Shown here: positions 9,019-17,721 of the stretch, piece by piece
How positions within the stretch are numbered: the stretch's first letter is position 1
How the letters are laid out: each line of letters begins with the position of its first letter
From: Tunturibacter psychrotolerans
GTDB lineage: Bacteria; Acidobacteriota; Terriglobia; Terriglobales; Acidobacteriaceae
Assembly (NCBI RefSeq): GCF_040359615.1
Contig: NZ_CP132942.1
Coordinates: 1,860,001-1,924,000 of the forward strand
Direction of reading: 5' to 3'
Length of the DNA: 64,000 nt
Program-made: the position numbers and the translations under genes
The notes under the pieces: generated by a model
Told to the model about the DNA's origin: nothing
Databases searched by the model: none
What the model saw: only the letters and a program-made list of their open reading frames with translations

Positions 9019-9110
9019 CCGTGGCACATTTTTTTTACAGCCAAAAAGTGGTGTTTAAAACTCCACCCCAGCCACACAAAACACCACAAACTCACCACGA
9101 TTTACCACTA
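9019..9110 (-). repeat. Phased GTGG-array repeat, copy 1
   Basis: On the minus strand GTGG(T/C/A) motifs occur at 9108-9104, 9098-9094, 9087-9083, 9075-9071 and 9066-9062, giving start-to-start spacings of 10, 11, 12 and 9. A T-rich tail and GCCACGG follow. The same order and spacing occur at 63647-63694 on the plus strand. Confidence 0.75.
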
Positions 9111-9114
9111 CAAA

Positions 9115-9960
9115 CTAGCGCAAAATCTCTTCTAACACCAAAGAAAGCTCAGTTTTCTCGTCCCGATATTTAACAATCACCGGAGCCGCCAAACTCAACC
9201 CCCACTCCGCACCCTTCCCCTTGGAAACCGCCCTGGATCCCGGCACTACCACCGCGCCTTCCGGAATCACCAGAGGCACCTCCGCCGTCGCCTTATAAAT
9301 CTCGCCTTTCACAAGGTCATACACAGGCGTCCCTCGAGTCAACACTGTTCCAGCCGCCAGCACCGCACGCTTCCGCACCACGGTCCCCTCATAAACACCA
9401 GTATTGCCACCAATCAAGCAATCGTCTTCGATAATCACGGGCGAAGCATTCACCGGCTCCAGCACTCCACCAATCTGCGCCGCCGCACTCAGGTGCACCC
9501 GCCTTCCCACCTGCGCGCAACTCCCTACCAGCGCATGCGAATCCACCATCGTCCCCTCATCCACATACGCCCCCACATTCACATACGCGGGCGGAATCAC
9601 CGCAACCCCCTTAGCCACATAAGCACCAGCCCGCACACTCACGCCACCCGGCACCACCCGCACTCCATCCGCCACCGAAAACCGCCGCACCGGATACGTA
9701 TGCCGATCGATAAACTGCAACGTCTCGCCGCCCATCTCCACCATCGTCCCAATGCGAAACCCCAGCAAAATCCCCTGCTTCACCCACCCATTCACGCGCC
9801 ATCCCAGCGGCAGCGAAGTATCCGGCTCGGCAGCCCGCAACCCTCCCGTTTCTAACTTCTCACGCAGCTCAAGAAAAGCCGCCTCCGCCTCTGCATTACC
9901 AACCGCTGCCGCACCCTGCGCAAACCAAAGTTCAATCCGTTCCTGCAATGTTCCGTTCAA
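9115..9960 (-). CDS. dapD: Tetrahydrodipicolinate N-succinyltransferase
   Basis: 281 residues, close to E. coli DapD (274). It transfers succinyl from succinyl-CoA to tetrahydrodipicolinate in the succinylase branch of lysine/meso-diaminopimelate synthesis. The N-terminal helical part ([15 protein letters not shown]) is followed by the left-handed beta-helix: hexapeptide repeats from [37 protein letters not shown], with family motifs [17 protein letters not shown] and [24 protein letters not shown]. It lies 54 bp after dapA on the same strand and is likely co-transcribed. DapC and DapE, which would complete the succinylase route, are not in this window. Confidence 0.95.
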   Translation of the reverse strand: MNGTLQERIELWFAQGAAAVGNAEAEAAFLELREKLETGGLRAAEPDTSLPLGWRVNGWVKQGILLGFRIGTMVEMGGETLQFIDRHTYPVRRFSVADGVRVVPGGVSVRAGAYVAKGVAVIPPAYVNVGAYVDEGTMVDSHALVGSCAQVGRRVHLSAAAQIGGVLEPVNASPVIIEDDCLIGGNTGVYEGTVVRKRAVLAAGTVLTRGTPVYDLVKGEIYKATAEVPLVIPEGAVVVPGSRAVSKGKGAEWGLSLAAPVIVKYRDEKTELSLVLEEILR

Positions 9961-10014
9961 AACTTCGTCCTCATCTCTCTCTCACTCATGATTACCAGCT
10001 ATCAATAATGAAAC

Positions 10015-10935
10015 CTAAAACATCCGCAGATCTTCGCCCGTTGCCGGAACCCCAACCAGCATTCCCAGCTCACCAATCATCCGTTCCAGTCGTCTCCGCG
10101 TCGCGTCGGACACCGGCACCATCGGCAGCCGCAGCACATCCTCCCCACGCCCCAGCATGTGCAGCACCGCCTTCACCGGAGCAGGACTAGCCTCCCAAAA
10201 ATGCGCCTGCATCAGCCGGAAAAACTGCCTATTGATCCTCCGCGCATCAACCCAATCGTTCTCCAGCGCCGCCTTTACCATTCGCGACATCTGCCCTGGG
10301 ATCACATTCGAAGCCACCGACACCAACCCCGCTCCACCCAACGCCAGCACCGGCAACGCGAGCCCATCATCTCCCACAAACACCTTGAAGCTTCGCGGCG
10401 CCGTCGTCAGCAGCTCGGTAATCTGTGCAATATTCCCGCTCGACTCCTTCACTCCAATGACGTTCTTCAACTCCGCCAGCCGAAGCATCGTCGCCGGTTC
10501 CAGGTTCGCACCCGTCCGCGAAGGAATGTTGTACAGCAACACCGGGAGCTCCGTCGCCTCCGCGATTGCTTTGAAGTGTTGATACTGCCCCTCCTGCCCC
10601 GGCCGATTGTAGTAAGGATTGGCGCTCAGCACGCCCGTCAGCCCATGCACCTGTGACAGTTTTCGCACCCGCGCCACAGCCTCATGGGTCGAGTTGTGCG
10701 TGCAGCCCGCGAAAACCGGAACCCGCCCCGCCGCTGCTGCAATCACGACCTCAATCGCCCGCAGCCACTCCACCTCAGTCAGTGTCGAGGCTTCCCCCGT
10801 CGTCCCGCACGGAACAAGAAAGTCGATTCCACTCTCGATCTGCCACGTCACCAGCGCATGCAGCGCAGGCTCGTCTACACTGCCATCCCTGCGAAAGGGA
10901 GTTACCAGCGCCGTTCCACAACCCATCAATTCCAT
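10015..10935 (-). CDS. dapA: 4-hydroxy-tetrahydrodipicolinate synthase
   Basis: 306 residues. It condenses pyruvate with aspartate semialdehyde, the first committed step to diaminopimelate and lysine. Key residues: GTTGEAS at 44-50 (Thr45/Thr46 of the proton relay), PYYNRPG, Tyr135 in LLYNIPSRTG, and the Schiff-base Lys163 in GVKESSG, matching E. coli Tyr133 and Lys161 in position. The C-terminal LRLPMVPVSDATRRRLE is typical. An intrinsic terminator between this gene and the upstream aminotransferase suggests a separate promoter for dapA-dapD. There is no obvious lysine riboswitch in the 122-bp leader. Confidence 0.96.
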   Translation of the reverse strand: MELMGCGTALVTPFRRDGSVDEPALHALVTWQIESGIDFLVPCGTTGEASTLTEVEWLRAIEVVIAAAAGRVPVFAGCTHNSTHEAVARVRKLSQVHGLTGVLSANPYYNRPGQEGQYQHFKAIAEATELPVLLYNIPSRTGANLEPATMLRLAELKNVIGVKESSGNIAQITELLTTAPRSFKVFVGDDGLALPVLALGGAGLVSVASNVIPGQMSRMVKAALENDWVDARRINRQFFRLMQAHFWEASPAPVKAVLHMLGRGEDVLRLPMVPVSDATRRRLERMIGELGMLVGVPATGEDLRMF

Positions 10936-11004
10936 AATGACTGCAAGTTTACCGCGTCAGCGGGTGTCGGTTCAGCACACCCAAGCCTCGCAGCAAATCA
11001 AAGC

Positions 11005-11039
11005 GAAAAAAATAGCCCCGACAATCTCTTGCCGAGGCT
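11005..11039 (-). terminator. Intrinsic terminator after the HisC-like aminotransferase gene
   Basis: On the minus strand an 11-bp stem with two mismatches (AGCCTCGGCAA / TTGTCGGGGCT) is followed by ATTTTTTTCGC. It lies 19 bp after the aminotransferase stop and 70 bp before the dapA start, so it divides the lysine gene run into two transcripts. Confidence 0.8.
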
Positions 11040-11057
11040 GAGCGCTTTTTACAACAA

Positions 11058-12305
11058 CTAGCCGCGATAGAGCTCCGACGGCACATGGAACTCAGGCATA
11101 TGCAGTTCCGCCGCTCCATTCGCCGCTCCCGCGGGCATGTCCATGCACTTCACGAAAGCCGTCTGGAATCTCTCCATCTCGGCCTTTGTCCCCACCGTCA
11201 CCCGCACATAGTTCGGCATCGCCGACCACGTCCTTCCAACCGCAACATTCTCCTTCAACATGGCTGACTGGAACTGTTTCCCCGGACGCCTCACATCGAC
11301 CATAAACATATTGCCCTGCGATCCCGGAATCACCTTATAGCCATGCTTTGTCAGAAACTCCACCGACTCCGTCCGAATATCCGCATTGATCTTCTTGCGC
11401 AGTGGAACCAGATCCTTATCCAGCAAACTCGCGCGGGCAGCCGCAGCGCTTGCAATCGAGACGCTCGCCAGGCTCTGGCTAGGCCCACCGACATTGTTGA
11501 ACCGGTCAATCAAATCCGGCCGTGCCACAGCGAACCCGGCCCGCAGCCCGGCCATTCCATAGATCTTCGAGAACGTCCGCATTACGATCACGTCTTTATC
11601 CTGCGTCACCAGATCGATGCACGACTCATTATCGGAAAAGTGGGTATAGGCTTCGTCGATAATCACAACCGAACCCGCCGGCTTGTTGTTCACCAACCAA
11701 ACAATGTCTTCCTTGGGAGTAATCGTTCCTGTCGGATTATTCGGATTCACAATGTAGTACGCGCCCGGCGAGGGGTGCGCCTTCAACATCGCCTTCACAT
11801 CATGCGCATACGTGGCGGTCAGCGGCACCGGATACTTCGGCGCCTTCATGGTCTCAGCCGCCCGCGGAGCCTGCTCGTAGCTCGGATCTCCATAAACCAG
11901 CGGCTTGTCCGGACCAAGATTCGACATCAACGCCAGATCCAGCGGCCCGCTCGAACCAGGAAACAGCGCCGAATAATCCTTCTTCAACCCAAACTCTCCA
12001 TTGAAGACATCAATCGTCTTCATGTACTCATCCCAGTGGTACCGGCCCCCCTGCACGCCCATGCTACATATCGCCGTCAGCGCGGATTGCGCAGGCCCCA
12101 GCGGATTTTCATTCGAACTGATCACCACCGTGTCGGCAGAAAGCGGCTGCATCCCACGCGTCCCGCTTCGTCGTGCCGTCTGTCCTGCAGCCGCAGGCGG
12201 TGTCATCGAGGCAAATGCCGGAAACGTAGTCGCTGCCGCCGAAGCAGCACCAACGATGCGCAGAAACGATCTGCGGGAAACACCTTGCGTCGTATCGAAA
12301 TTCAT
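11058..12305 (-). CDS. Tat-exported class I/II aminotransferase, HisC-like
   Basis: 415 residues. The N-terminus carries a twin-arginine leader, SRRSFLRIVG followed by an Ala-rich hydrophobic stretch to about residue 35. The rest is a fold-type I PLP aminotransferase close to histidinol-phosphate aminotransferase: NENPLG, YGDPSYEQAPR, VNPNNPTGTI, DEAYTHFSD, and PLP lysine in RTFSKIYGMAGLRAG, ending with the FMVDVRRPGKQF and RVTVG strands. RBS GAGGAG lies 7 bases before the ATG. An exported aminotransferase is unusual because PLP and amino-acid pools are cytoplasmic. It could act on periplasmic amino acids, or the leader may not be used. It is downstream of the M29 peptidase gene in the lysine gene run. 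Substrate unknown. Confidence 0.88.
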   Translation of the reverse strand: MNFDTTQGVSRRSFLRIVGAASAAATTFPAFASMTPPAAAGQTARRSGTRGMQPLSADTVVISSNENPLGPAQSALTAICSMGVQGGRYHWDEYMKTIDVFNGEFGLKKDYSALFPGSSGPLDLALMSNLGPDKPLVYGDPSYEQAPRAAETMKAPKYPVPLTATYAHDVKAMLKAHPSPGAYYIVNPNNPTGTITPKEDIVWLVNNKPAGSVVIIDEAYTHFSDNESCIDLVTQDKDVIVMRTFSKIYGMAGLRAGFAVARPDLIDRFNNVGGPSQSLASVSIASAAAARASLLDKDLVPLRKKINADIRTESVEFLTKHGYKVIPGSQGNMFMVDVRRPGKQFQSAMLKENVAVGRTWSAMPNYVRVTVGTKAEMERFQTAFVKCMDMPAGAANGAAELHMPEFHVPSELYRG

Positions 12306-12629
12306 AGACAGTTCTCCTCGAAAAGGTCGAATTGGAGAGAAGCGACACCACGGCGACAGAAGGATGAGGCCAACTGAGGATCCTGAGGATCAGCTACATA
12401 TTTCCTGCAAAGCGAATCGCCTTGCAGCAACTATTCTTTGGGAACTTTGGGATAAAGACGGGACCGCCGTCCGATTGGCTTCAATTTATCGCGAATTTTC
12501 CGCGAATACCAGACAAATTATTCCGCGAACGGTGGAAAAAACAGCAGCCACGCAGCTTTTCTCAACATGGGAGCGGCGCGCGGCCAGCATCTTCGAATCA
12601 ATGCTGGCCGCATCACACTCTCCGTGTGG
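12306..12629. other. Intergenic region between aminotransferase and M29 genes
   Basis: 324 bp without a convincing gene. It holds one perfect 10-bp hairpin (12581-12610) near the M29 stop and presumably the aminotransferase promoter. Nothing else could be supported. Confidence 0.6.
12581..12610 (-). terminator. Perfect 10-bp hairpin after the M29 peptidase gene
   Basis: CGGCCAGCAT and ATGCTGGCCG pair perfectly around a 10-base loop, 20 bp downstream of the M29 stop on the minus strand. There is no U-tract, so it may stop RNA polymerase weakly or protect the mRNA end. Confidence 0.5.
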
Positions 12630-13898
12630 CTAAACCCACTCGCCCCCACGCATCAACGGCTCAGCCGATCCATCCGCCGCCACACCATCCACGTCCATCT
12701 CGCCCGACCCAATCATCCAGTCCACATGGATCAGGCTCGCGTTCGCACCCAACGCCGCCAATTGTTCCCCATCCATCTTCTCGCCGCCAATCAAGCACGT
12801 CGAATAAGCCTGCCCCAGCGCAATATGACTCGCCGCGTTCTCATCGAAAAGCGTATTCCAGAACAACACGCCACTCTGCGCAATCGGCGAAGAGTGCGGT
12901 ACCAGCGCCACCTCCCCTAATCGCCGCGCCCCATCATCGGTGCCGATCAATCGGTTCAGCACGTCCTTGCCAGCTGTCGCCGTAGCCTCAACGATCTTCC
13001 CGCCTTCAAACCGCACTGCAATATTTTCAATCAGCGTCCCCTGGTGCGACAGAGGCTTCGACGCCCTCACCGTCCCATTCACGCGGTCCTTATGCGGCGT
13101 CGTAAAGCACTCCTCGGTTGGAATATTCGGCTGGCAATAAACCCCATTCCCCGCGGTCGTTCCGCCCCCGGCCCACAGATGGTCATCCGCCAAACCAACC
13201 TCTAGATCCGTGCCCGGACCTTTGAAGTGCAGCGCAGAAAATCGCTTCGCATTCAGCATCTCCATGCGCCTCTTCAATCGCGCTCCATGCTCCTTCCACT
13301 CCGCCACCGGATCATCCACCGCAATCCGCGAGGAGACGAAGATCGCCTCCCACAACTTCGCAACAGCAATATGCTCAAGCTCCCCCGGAAACACCAATTT
13401 CGCCCACTCCGGCGTCGCGCACGCGACGATCGTCCAGTTGATCTCATGCCGCGTAATCAACTCCATCGCTGGTTTACCCGCCTTCGACGCGGCAACGTTC
13501 GCCCGCGCCACCTTCGCAGGATCCTGCTTCGCCAGCAGCGCCGGATTCGCCCCCGCGATCGCCAGTCGAGCCGCTCCACTCCGGAAGCCCTCTGCAATCC
13601 CATCATGCAGCCACTTCGGCGCATAGTCGAAGCTCGCATCCGCACCATACTCATACCGCGCAAGCACACTAGGATCATCCGAATAGAACGTAGTCACCAG
13701 CAGTGCCCCAGTCTTGTACGCATGCTCCGTAATCCTGCGCACCAACGGAAGCGCCTCAATCGGAGCGGACATGATCAACTCCTGCCCGGCCCTCAGCCCC
13801 AGCCCAATCTTCACCGCGACCTCAGCCAGCCGGTCGAGCTTCTCTTCGAACGTCAGTTCCGCAAACTTCGTCTTCGCAACCGCTTCCATCACGCTCAT
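12630..13898 (-). CDS. M29 family aminopeptidase (AmpS/AmpT type)
   Basis: 422 residues from ATG 13898, chosen because GAGGAG lies 5 bases upstream; the longer frame needs a TTG at 13913 inside that RBS. This is a metallo-aminopeptidase of the M29 family (thermophilic aminopeptidase T, PepS): LDRLAEVAVKIGLGLRAGQEL, DDPSVLARYEYG, GPGTDLEVGL, NIPTEECFTTPHKDRVNGTVRAS with the metal-binding Glu and His, GALGEVALVPHSSPI-type loop (here RLGEVALVPHSSPIAQ), and AASHIALGQAY near the end. It cleaves N-terminal residues from peptides in the cytoplasm. It starts 19 bp after the dapB stop, so it is probably in the asd-lysC-dapB transcript. Linking it to lysine synthesis is only positional. Confidence 0.92.
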   Translation of the reverse strand: MSVMEAVAKTKFAELTFEEKLDRLAEVAVKIGLGLRAGQELIMSAPIEALPLVRRITEHAYKTGALLVTTFYSDDPSVLARYEYGADASFDYAPKWLHDGIAEGFRSGAARLAIAGANPALLAKQDPAKVARANVAASKAGKPAMELITRHEINWTIVACATPEWAKLVFPGELEHIAVAKLWEAIFVSSRIAVDDPVAEWKEHGARLKRRMEMLNAKRFSALHFKGPGTDLEVGLADDHLWAGGGTTAGNGVYCQPNIPTEECFTTPHKDRVNGTVRASKPLSHQGTLIENIAVRFEGGKIVEATATAGKDVLNRLIGTDDGARRLGEVALVPHSSPIAQSGVLFWNTLFDENAASHIALGQAYSTCLIGGEKMDGEQLAALGANASLIHVDWMIGSGEMDVDGVAADGSAEPLMRGGEWV

Positions 13899-13916
13899 AA
13901 CATCTCCTCGCAACTA

Positions 13917-14603
13917 CTAGACCTCGGTGTAAACATCCTGAAAGTCGAAGCACCCTGTTCGCGAAGCCAACCACTCCGCCGCCCTCACCGCACCCTCGGC
14001 AAACCCGCGCCGCGAAAACGCCTCATGCGTCAAGACCAACCGGTCCGCATCGCTCGTAGCAGTCAGCGTGTGCAACCCCATCACATCTCCCTCGCGCTGC
14101 GCCTCGACCGGAACCTCCGACACACCAGCCGCAGTCTTCACCACCTTCTCCAAGGTCATGGCCGTACCCGACGGAGAATCCAGTTTGCTCGCGTGATGCG
14201 TCTCTGAAATCGAAAACGCATATCCAGCTTTCTTAAGATCCTCTCCCATCGTCTTTGCGAGGCGAAACATCACCTGCACCCCAACCGAAAAGTTCGTCCC
14301 ATACAACAGCCCAGCCTGCTTCCGCTCCGCCAGCCCGCGCATATCGTTCAGCTTGTCGTACCAACCCGTGGTCCCAATCACCATCTTCGCGCCGGTAGCG
14401 AGGCACGCCCGCATGTTCTGAATCGTCGCCTCGGGCGTGGTGAAATCAATCACAACATCAAACCCTGAAACAAACGGCGGCGTCAGCGCCGAGGCTCCCG
14501 CATTCTCCTTAGCGTCCAGCACATGTACGCTATGCCCATGTTCCGCTGCAACCGTTGCCACCAGCTTGCCCGTCTTCCCCATCCCCAACACCAGAACCCG
14601 CAT
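13917..14603 (-). CDS. dapB: 4-hydroxy-tetrahydrodipicolinate reductase
   Basis: 228 residues from the ATG at 14603 (MRVLVLGMG), chosen for the strong RBS AGGAAGGG 5 bases upstream; the frame also has an ATG at 14630 inside lysC. It reduces the DapA product to tetrahydrodipicolinate with NAD(P)H. Nucleotide loop GMGKTGK at the N-terminus, DFTTPEA, GTTGWYD, NFSVGVQVMF, and the signature ETHHASKLDSPSGTA with catalytic His pair and Lys. It is slightly shorter than E. coli DapB (273), like other short DapB enzymes. It begins 11 bp after the lysC stop. Confidence 0.94.
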   Translation of the reverse strand: MRVLVLGMGKTGKLVATVAAEHGHSVHVLDAKENAGASALTPPFVSGFDVVIDFTTPEATIQNMRACLATGAKMVIGTTGWYDKLNDMRGLAERKQAGLLYGTNFSVGVQVMFRLAKTMGEDLKKAGYAFSISETHHASKLDSPSGTAMTLEKVVKTAAGVSEVPVEAQREGDVMGLHTLTATSDADRLVLTHEAFSRRGFAEGAVRAAEWLASRTGCFDFQDVYTEV

Positions 14604-14613
14604 TGATCCCTTC

Positions 14614-16047
14614 CTAAACCTTGCTCGCAAGCTGAACCCGATTCACAACGTCGAACACCGTCTCATCCGGGTTCGCAAAGAAGTGGTTATGCAAACTCCG
14701 CACAGCCTCTTCCACATCCTCTTCATCAATCATGAAGCTCATGTTGATCTCGCTCGCACCCTGCGAGATCATCCGCACGTTCACATGGCTGATCGCCGAA
14801 AACACCTGCCCCGCAATGCCATTGTGTCCGCGAATATCCTCGCCCACCAGGCACACCAGCGCCTTGTGTCCTTCCATCTTCACATCAGCAATCTTCGCCA
14901 GCTCTGCACAGATCTCCGGAAGCTGCTGATTGCTATCCACCGTCAACGAGATACTCACCTCGCTCGTCGAAACCATATCAATCGCGCACTTGTACTTATC
15001 GAAGACATCGAACACCGCCTTCAGATACCCATGCGACATCAGCATCCGGCTAGCAACGACGTCGATAATCGTCAACCGCTTCTTCGCCGCAATGCTCTTG
15101 AATGGACTCGCGCACCTCGCCGCCATCGCAGTGATCTTCGTGCCCTCATTCTCCGCATTGCGCGAGTTCAGCACCCACACTGGAATACTCTTTTGCACCG
15201 CCGGCAGAATCGTCGCCGGATGGAGCACTTTCGCGCCGAAGTAAGCCAACTCCGCAGCCTCTTCAAAGCTGATAGTCTTCACCCGCAACGCATCCGGGCA
15301 GATCCTCGGATCGGTCGTCATAATTCCATTCACGTCCGTCCAGATCTCAATCGCGCCCGCATGCATTCCCCCCCCTACTAGCGAAGCGGTGAAGTCACTT
15401 CCTCCGCGCCCAAGCGTAGTCGTAACCCCTTCTGCCGTCGAACCAATAAACCCTCCCATCACCGGCGTCTTTCCAGCTTGAACCAGTGGCAACACAATCT
15501 CTGCCAGCTTCGCTTCAATCGCCGCGTCCTGTGGCACAGCCTTGCCGTAGCTCGCATCCGTGATGATGCAGCTCCGGGCATCGACATGCGCGCCCTCCAG
15601 CCCCTGCTGGCTCAGAGCCTCGGCCATCATCCTGCTCGACATCCGCTCCCCAAAGCTCACCACCAGGTCATTCGTGCGAGGCGTCAGCTCTCCCACCGCA
15701 GCAATCCCGCGCAGCAGATCGTCAAGCGCATCGAACTCCTGATGCAGCACCTGCTGAACCCGTACACACCGTTCCCCCTCCAGCAACGTGTTCGAAGTGT
15801 CGATATGCCGATGCCTCAGCCGAGCCCCAATCGCTAGTGCCCCTGCCTTATCCCCGCGGCCCGCAGCCGCTGCAGCCGACAACAGTAGATCAGTCACCTT
15901 CGCCATCGCCGACACAACGACAACAGCCTCCAGCCCCTTCTCCCGCCGTCCGCGAACGATAGCCGCCGTCCGTTTCATCGCCGGCGCGTCCTCCACCGAC
16001 GTGCCCCCAAACTTCATCACAACCAGCTTCTCTCGCGCTACACTCAA
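14614..16047 (-). CDS. lysC: Aspartate kinase
   Basis: 477 residues, single-function aspartokinase of the long (about 450-480) class. It phosphorylates aspartate at the head of the lysine/threonine/methionine pathway. Signature KFGGTSVEDAPAMKR at the N-terminus, SFGERMSSRMMAEALSQQG, GFIGSTAEGVTTTLGRGGSDFTASLVG for the substrate and ATP site, IWTDVNGIMTTDPRICPDA, then two ACT domains (IDVVASRMLMSHGYLKAVF and ALVCLVGEDIRGHNGIAGQ) that usually bind lysine or threonine for feedback control. The start overlaps the asd stop by 4 bp (ATGA), showing translational coupling with asd. Confidence 0.96.
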   Translation of the reverse strand: MSVAREKLVVMKFGGTSVEDAPAMKRTAAIVRGRREKGLEAVVVVSAMAKVTDLLLSAAAAAGRGDKAGALAIGARLRHRHIDTSNTLLEGERCVRVQQVLHQEFDALDDLLRGIAAVGELTPRTNDLVVSFGERMSSRMMAEALSQQGLEGAHVDARSCIITDASYGKAVPQDAAIEAKLAEIVLPLVQAGKTPVMGGFIGSTAEGVTTTLGRGGSDFTASLVGGGMHAGAIEIWTDVNGIMTTDPRICPDALRVKTISFEEAAELAYFGAKVLHPATILPAVQKSIPVWVLNSRNAENEGTKITAMAARCASPFKSIAAKKRLTIIDVVASRMLMSHGYLKAVFDVFDKYKCAIDMVSTSEVSISLTVDSNQQLPEICAELAKIADVKMEGHKALVCLVGEDIRGHNGIAGQVFSAISHVNVRMISQGASEINMSFMIDEEDVEEAVRSLHNHFFANPDETVFDVVNRVQLASKV

Positions 16048-17165
16048 GCCGTCACCGCCACAGCCTTCGCCGAAAACGTCTCCAATGGAACTCCCAACTT
16101 ATCCAGCTTTCCTAACAACGCCAACACCTCCGCGTTCAACACCGCCGCTCCCGCCGCACCGCGAATCGTATTGTGCGACAGCACCACAAACTTCCAATCC
16201 AGCAGCGTGCACTCACGCAAACGCCCTACCGTCGCCGCCATTCCATGTCCGCGCATCCTGTCCAGTCGAGGCTGTGGCCGGTCGACTCCTTCGTCATACT
16301 CCACCGGCTGCTCCGGAGCCGTAGGCAGATGCTGTCCCTGCAACGGCAGAAACTCACTCCACGCCGCCAGAATCTCCTCCCGCGTAGCCTTCTTCTTCAG
16401 CTTCATGCTCACGCACTCCGTGTGTCCATCCTCCACCGCCACCCGGTTGCAATGCGCGCTCACCTTCGCATCCAGCAGCTCAATCCCCGAGCTCTTCCGC
16501 TTACCCAGCAGCTTGCCGACCTCTTCCTGCAGCTTCTCCTCTTCATTCTTGATAAACGGCACCACGTTCCCCAGAATGTCGAGCGATGCCACTCCCGGAT
16601 ATCCCGCGCCGCTCACCGCCTGCATCGTCGACACAAACAAACTCTCAATCCCGAACTTTTCCTCAAGCGGCTTCAAAGCCAGCACCAGCCCAATCGCGCT
16701 GCAGTTCGGATTCGTAACGATATATCCCCCACGCCCACCGCGGTCCTTCCGCGAGCTCTGCGTCTCCAGCAGCGCAAGATGATCCGAATTCACCTCCGGC
16801 ACCACCAGCGGTACATCGGCTGTCATCCGGAATGCGCTCGAGTTCGAAATCACCGCGCAACCCGCTGCCGCAAACTTCGGCTCCAGCTCTCGCGCAATAT
16901 CCGCGTCAAGCGCCGCAAAGATAATCTTCGGCAACTCGATCGCCGATCCCTCAGGAACATTCGGTTGCAGCGTCATCGCCGCAATCCGCTTCGGCAGCGG
17001 AGTATCCAGCTTCCACTTACAAGCCTCGGCATACGTCTTCCCGGCACTGCGATCGCTCGCCGCCAGCCACGCAATCTCGAACCACGGGTGATTGCTCAAA
17101 AGTTGAATGAATCGCTGCCCGACCATTCCGGTCGCGCCAAGAATGCCAACCCTGCGTCGTTCCAT
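16044..17165 (-). CDS. asd: Aspartate-semialdehyde dehydrogenase
   Basis: 373 residues. It reduces aspartyl phosphate to aspartate semialdehyde with NADPH. It matches the archaeal/fungal type of Asd rather than the E. coli type: GILGATGMVGQRFIQLL, SNSSAFRMTADVPLVVPEVN, active-site Cys155 in TNPNCSAIGL, QAVSGAGYPGV, and AHCNRVAVEDGHTE with catalytic His. A short Arg/Gly-rich insertion (SSRKDRGGRGG, about 137-147) precedes the Cys loop. First gene of the asd-lysC-dapB run and overlapping lysC by 4 bp. The region just upstream carries dispersed repeat copy C. Confidence 0.95.
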   Translation of the reverse strand: MERRRVGILGATGMVGQRFIQLLSNHPWFEIAWLAASDRSAGKTYAEACKWKLDTPLPKRIAAMTLQPNVPEGSAIELPKIIFAALDADIARELEPKFAAAGCAVISNSSAFRMTADVPLVVPEVNSDHLALLETQSSRKDRGGRGGYIVTNPNCSAIGLVLALKPLEEKFGIESLFVSTMQAVSGAGYPGVASLDILGNVVPFIKNEEEKLQEEVGKLLGKRKSSGIELLDAKVSAHCNRVAVEDGHTECVSMKLKKKATREEILAAWSEFLPLQGQHLPTAPEQPVEYDEGVDRPQPRLDRMRGHGMAATVGRLRECTLLDWKFVVLSHNTIRGAAGAAVLNAEVLALLGKLDKLGVPLETFSAKAVAVTA

Positions 17166-17211
17166 CTACTAAGAATAACTCGCGGACCGAACACCGTCAC
17201 TCACCCAAAAG

Positions 17212-17305
17212 CCGACCAACGGGAGGACCAAGCAGAGCACCTAGCAAAAAGGTAGACAAGTCACGAAGTGACCGCTCTCCGCGCAGGAGGCCCGTCCGGC
17301 AGGAC
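17212..17305 (+). repeat. Three-hairpin dispersed repeat, copy C
   Basis: Begins CGACCAACGGGAGG. Stem 1 GTCAC-GAA-GTGAC (17260-17272), stem 2 CTCC-GCGCA-GGAG (17277-17289), stem 3 GTCC-GGCA-GGAC (17294-17305). Stem 2 differs from copy B by compensated pairs around the same loop. It abuts the stop codon of the next minus-strand gene. Confidence 0.9.
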
Positions 17306-17310
17306 AATAT

Positions 17311-17676
17311 CTAGTTATCCCGCCGCCGTGTGCGCGTCATCCGGTGCCCACCGCCAGCCCACACCAACAGCGCCACCAGCAGATGCAACAGAAACCAGAA
17401 GTGAATCCCCTGATCCTGGTAGATCAGATAAAGAATCAGTGCCCGCGGCAGCAGCAGCCAGAAAAGCAGTGGAACCAAACCTTGAAAGTGAGGCGGGGTC
17501 AGATCGAAATGAAACGGCCCCAGCAGACCCTGAAACCAGGCCACAACCATCGCCAGCCGAGGCAAAAACAGAGCAAACACCAGAAACCAAAGCGGCAACG
17601 CGTGAACCACGAACGCCAGATCAACCGTGAACTGCGCCGTATGCTGTGCTGCCAAAACCGCCAATTCTGCAATCAT
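17311..17676 (-). CDS. Small integral membrane protein of unknown function
   Basis: 121 residues, not recognised. Hydrophobic segments at about 20-50 (LAFVVHALPLWFLVFALFLP and LAMVVAWFQGLLG), 68-87 (LVPLLFWLLLPRALILYLIY) and 93-107 (FWFLLHLLVALLVWA), with a basic C-terminal tail RMTRTRRRDN, give three to four membrane spans and a cytoplasmic end by the positive-inside rule. Codon use is like its neighbours. It is 45 bp downstream of the lipoprotein gene on the same strand and may be co-transcribed with it. No catalytic motif is visible. Confidence 0.7.
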   Translation of the reverse strand: MIAELAVLAAQHTAQFTVDLAFVVHALPLWFLVFALFLPRLAMVVAWFQGLLGPFHFDLTPPHFQGLVPLLFWLLLPRALILYLIYQDQGIHFWFLLHLLVALLVWAGGGHRMTRTRRRDN

Positions 17677-17721
17677 CCTGCCTCCGTAGCTGTCCTTTGA
17701 TCTTCATAGCGCGATCAACTT

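Noticed and set aside
17166..17210. Possible lysine riboswitch before asd
   Set aside because: The leader is too short and has no L-box elements; only the hairpin repeat is upstream.
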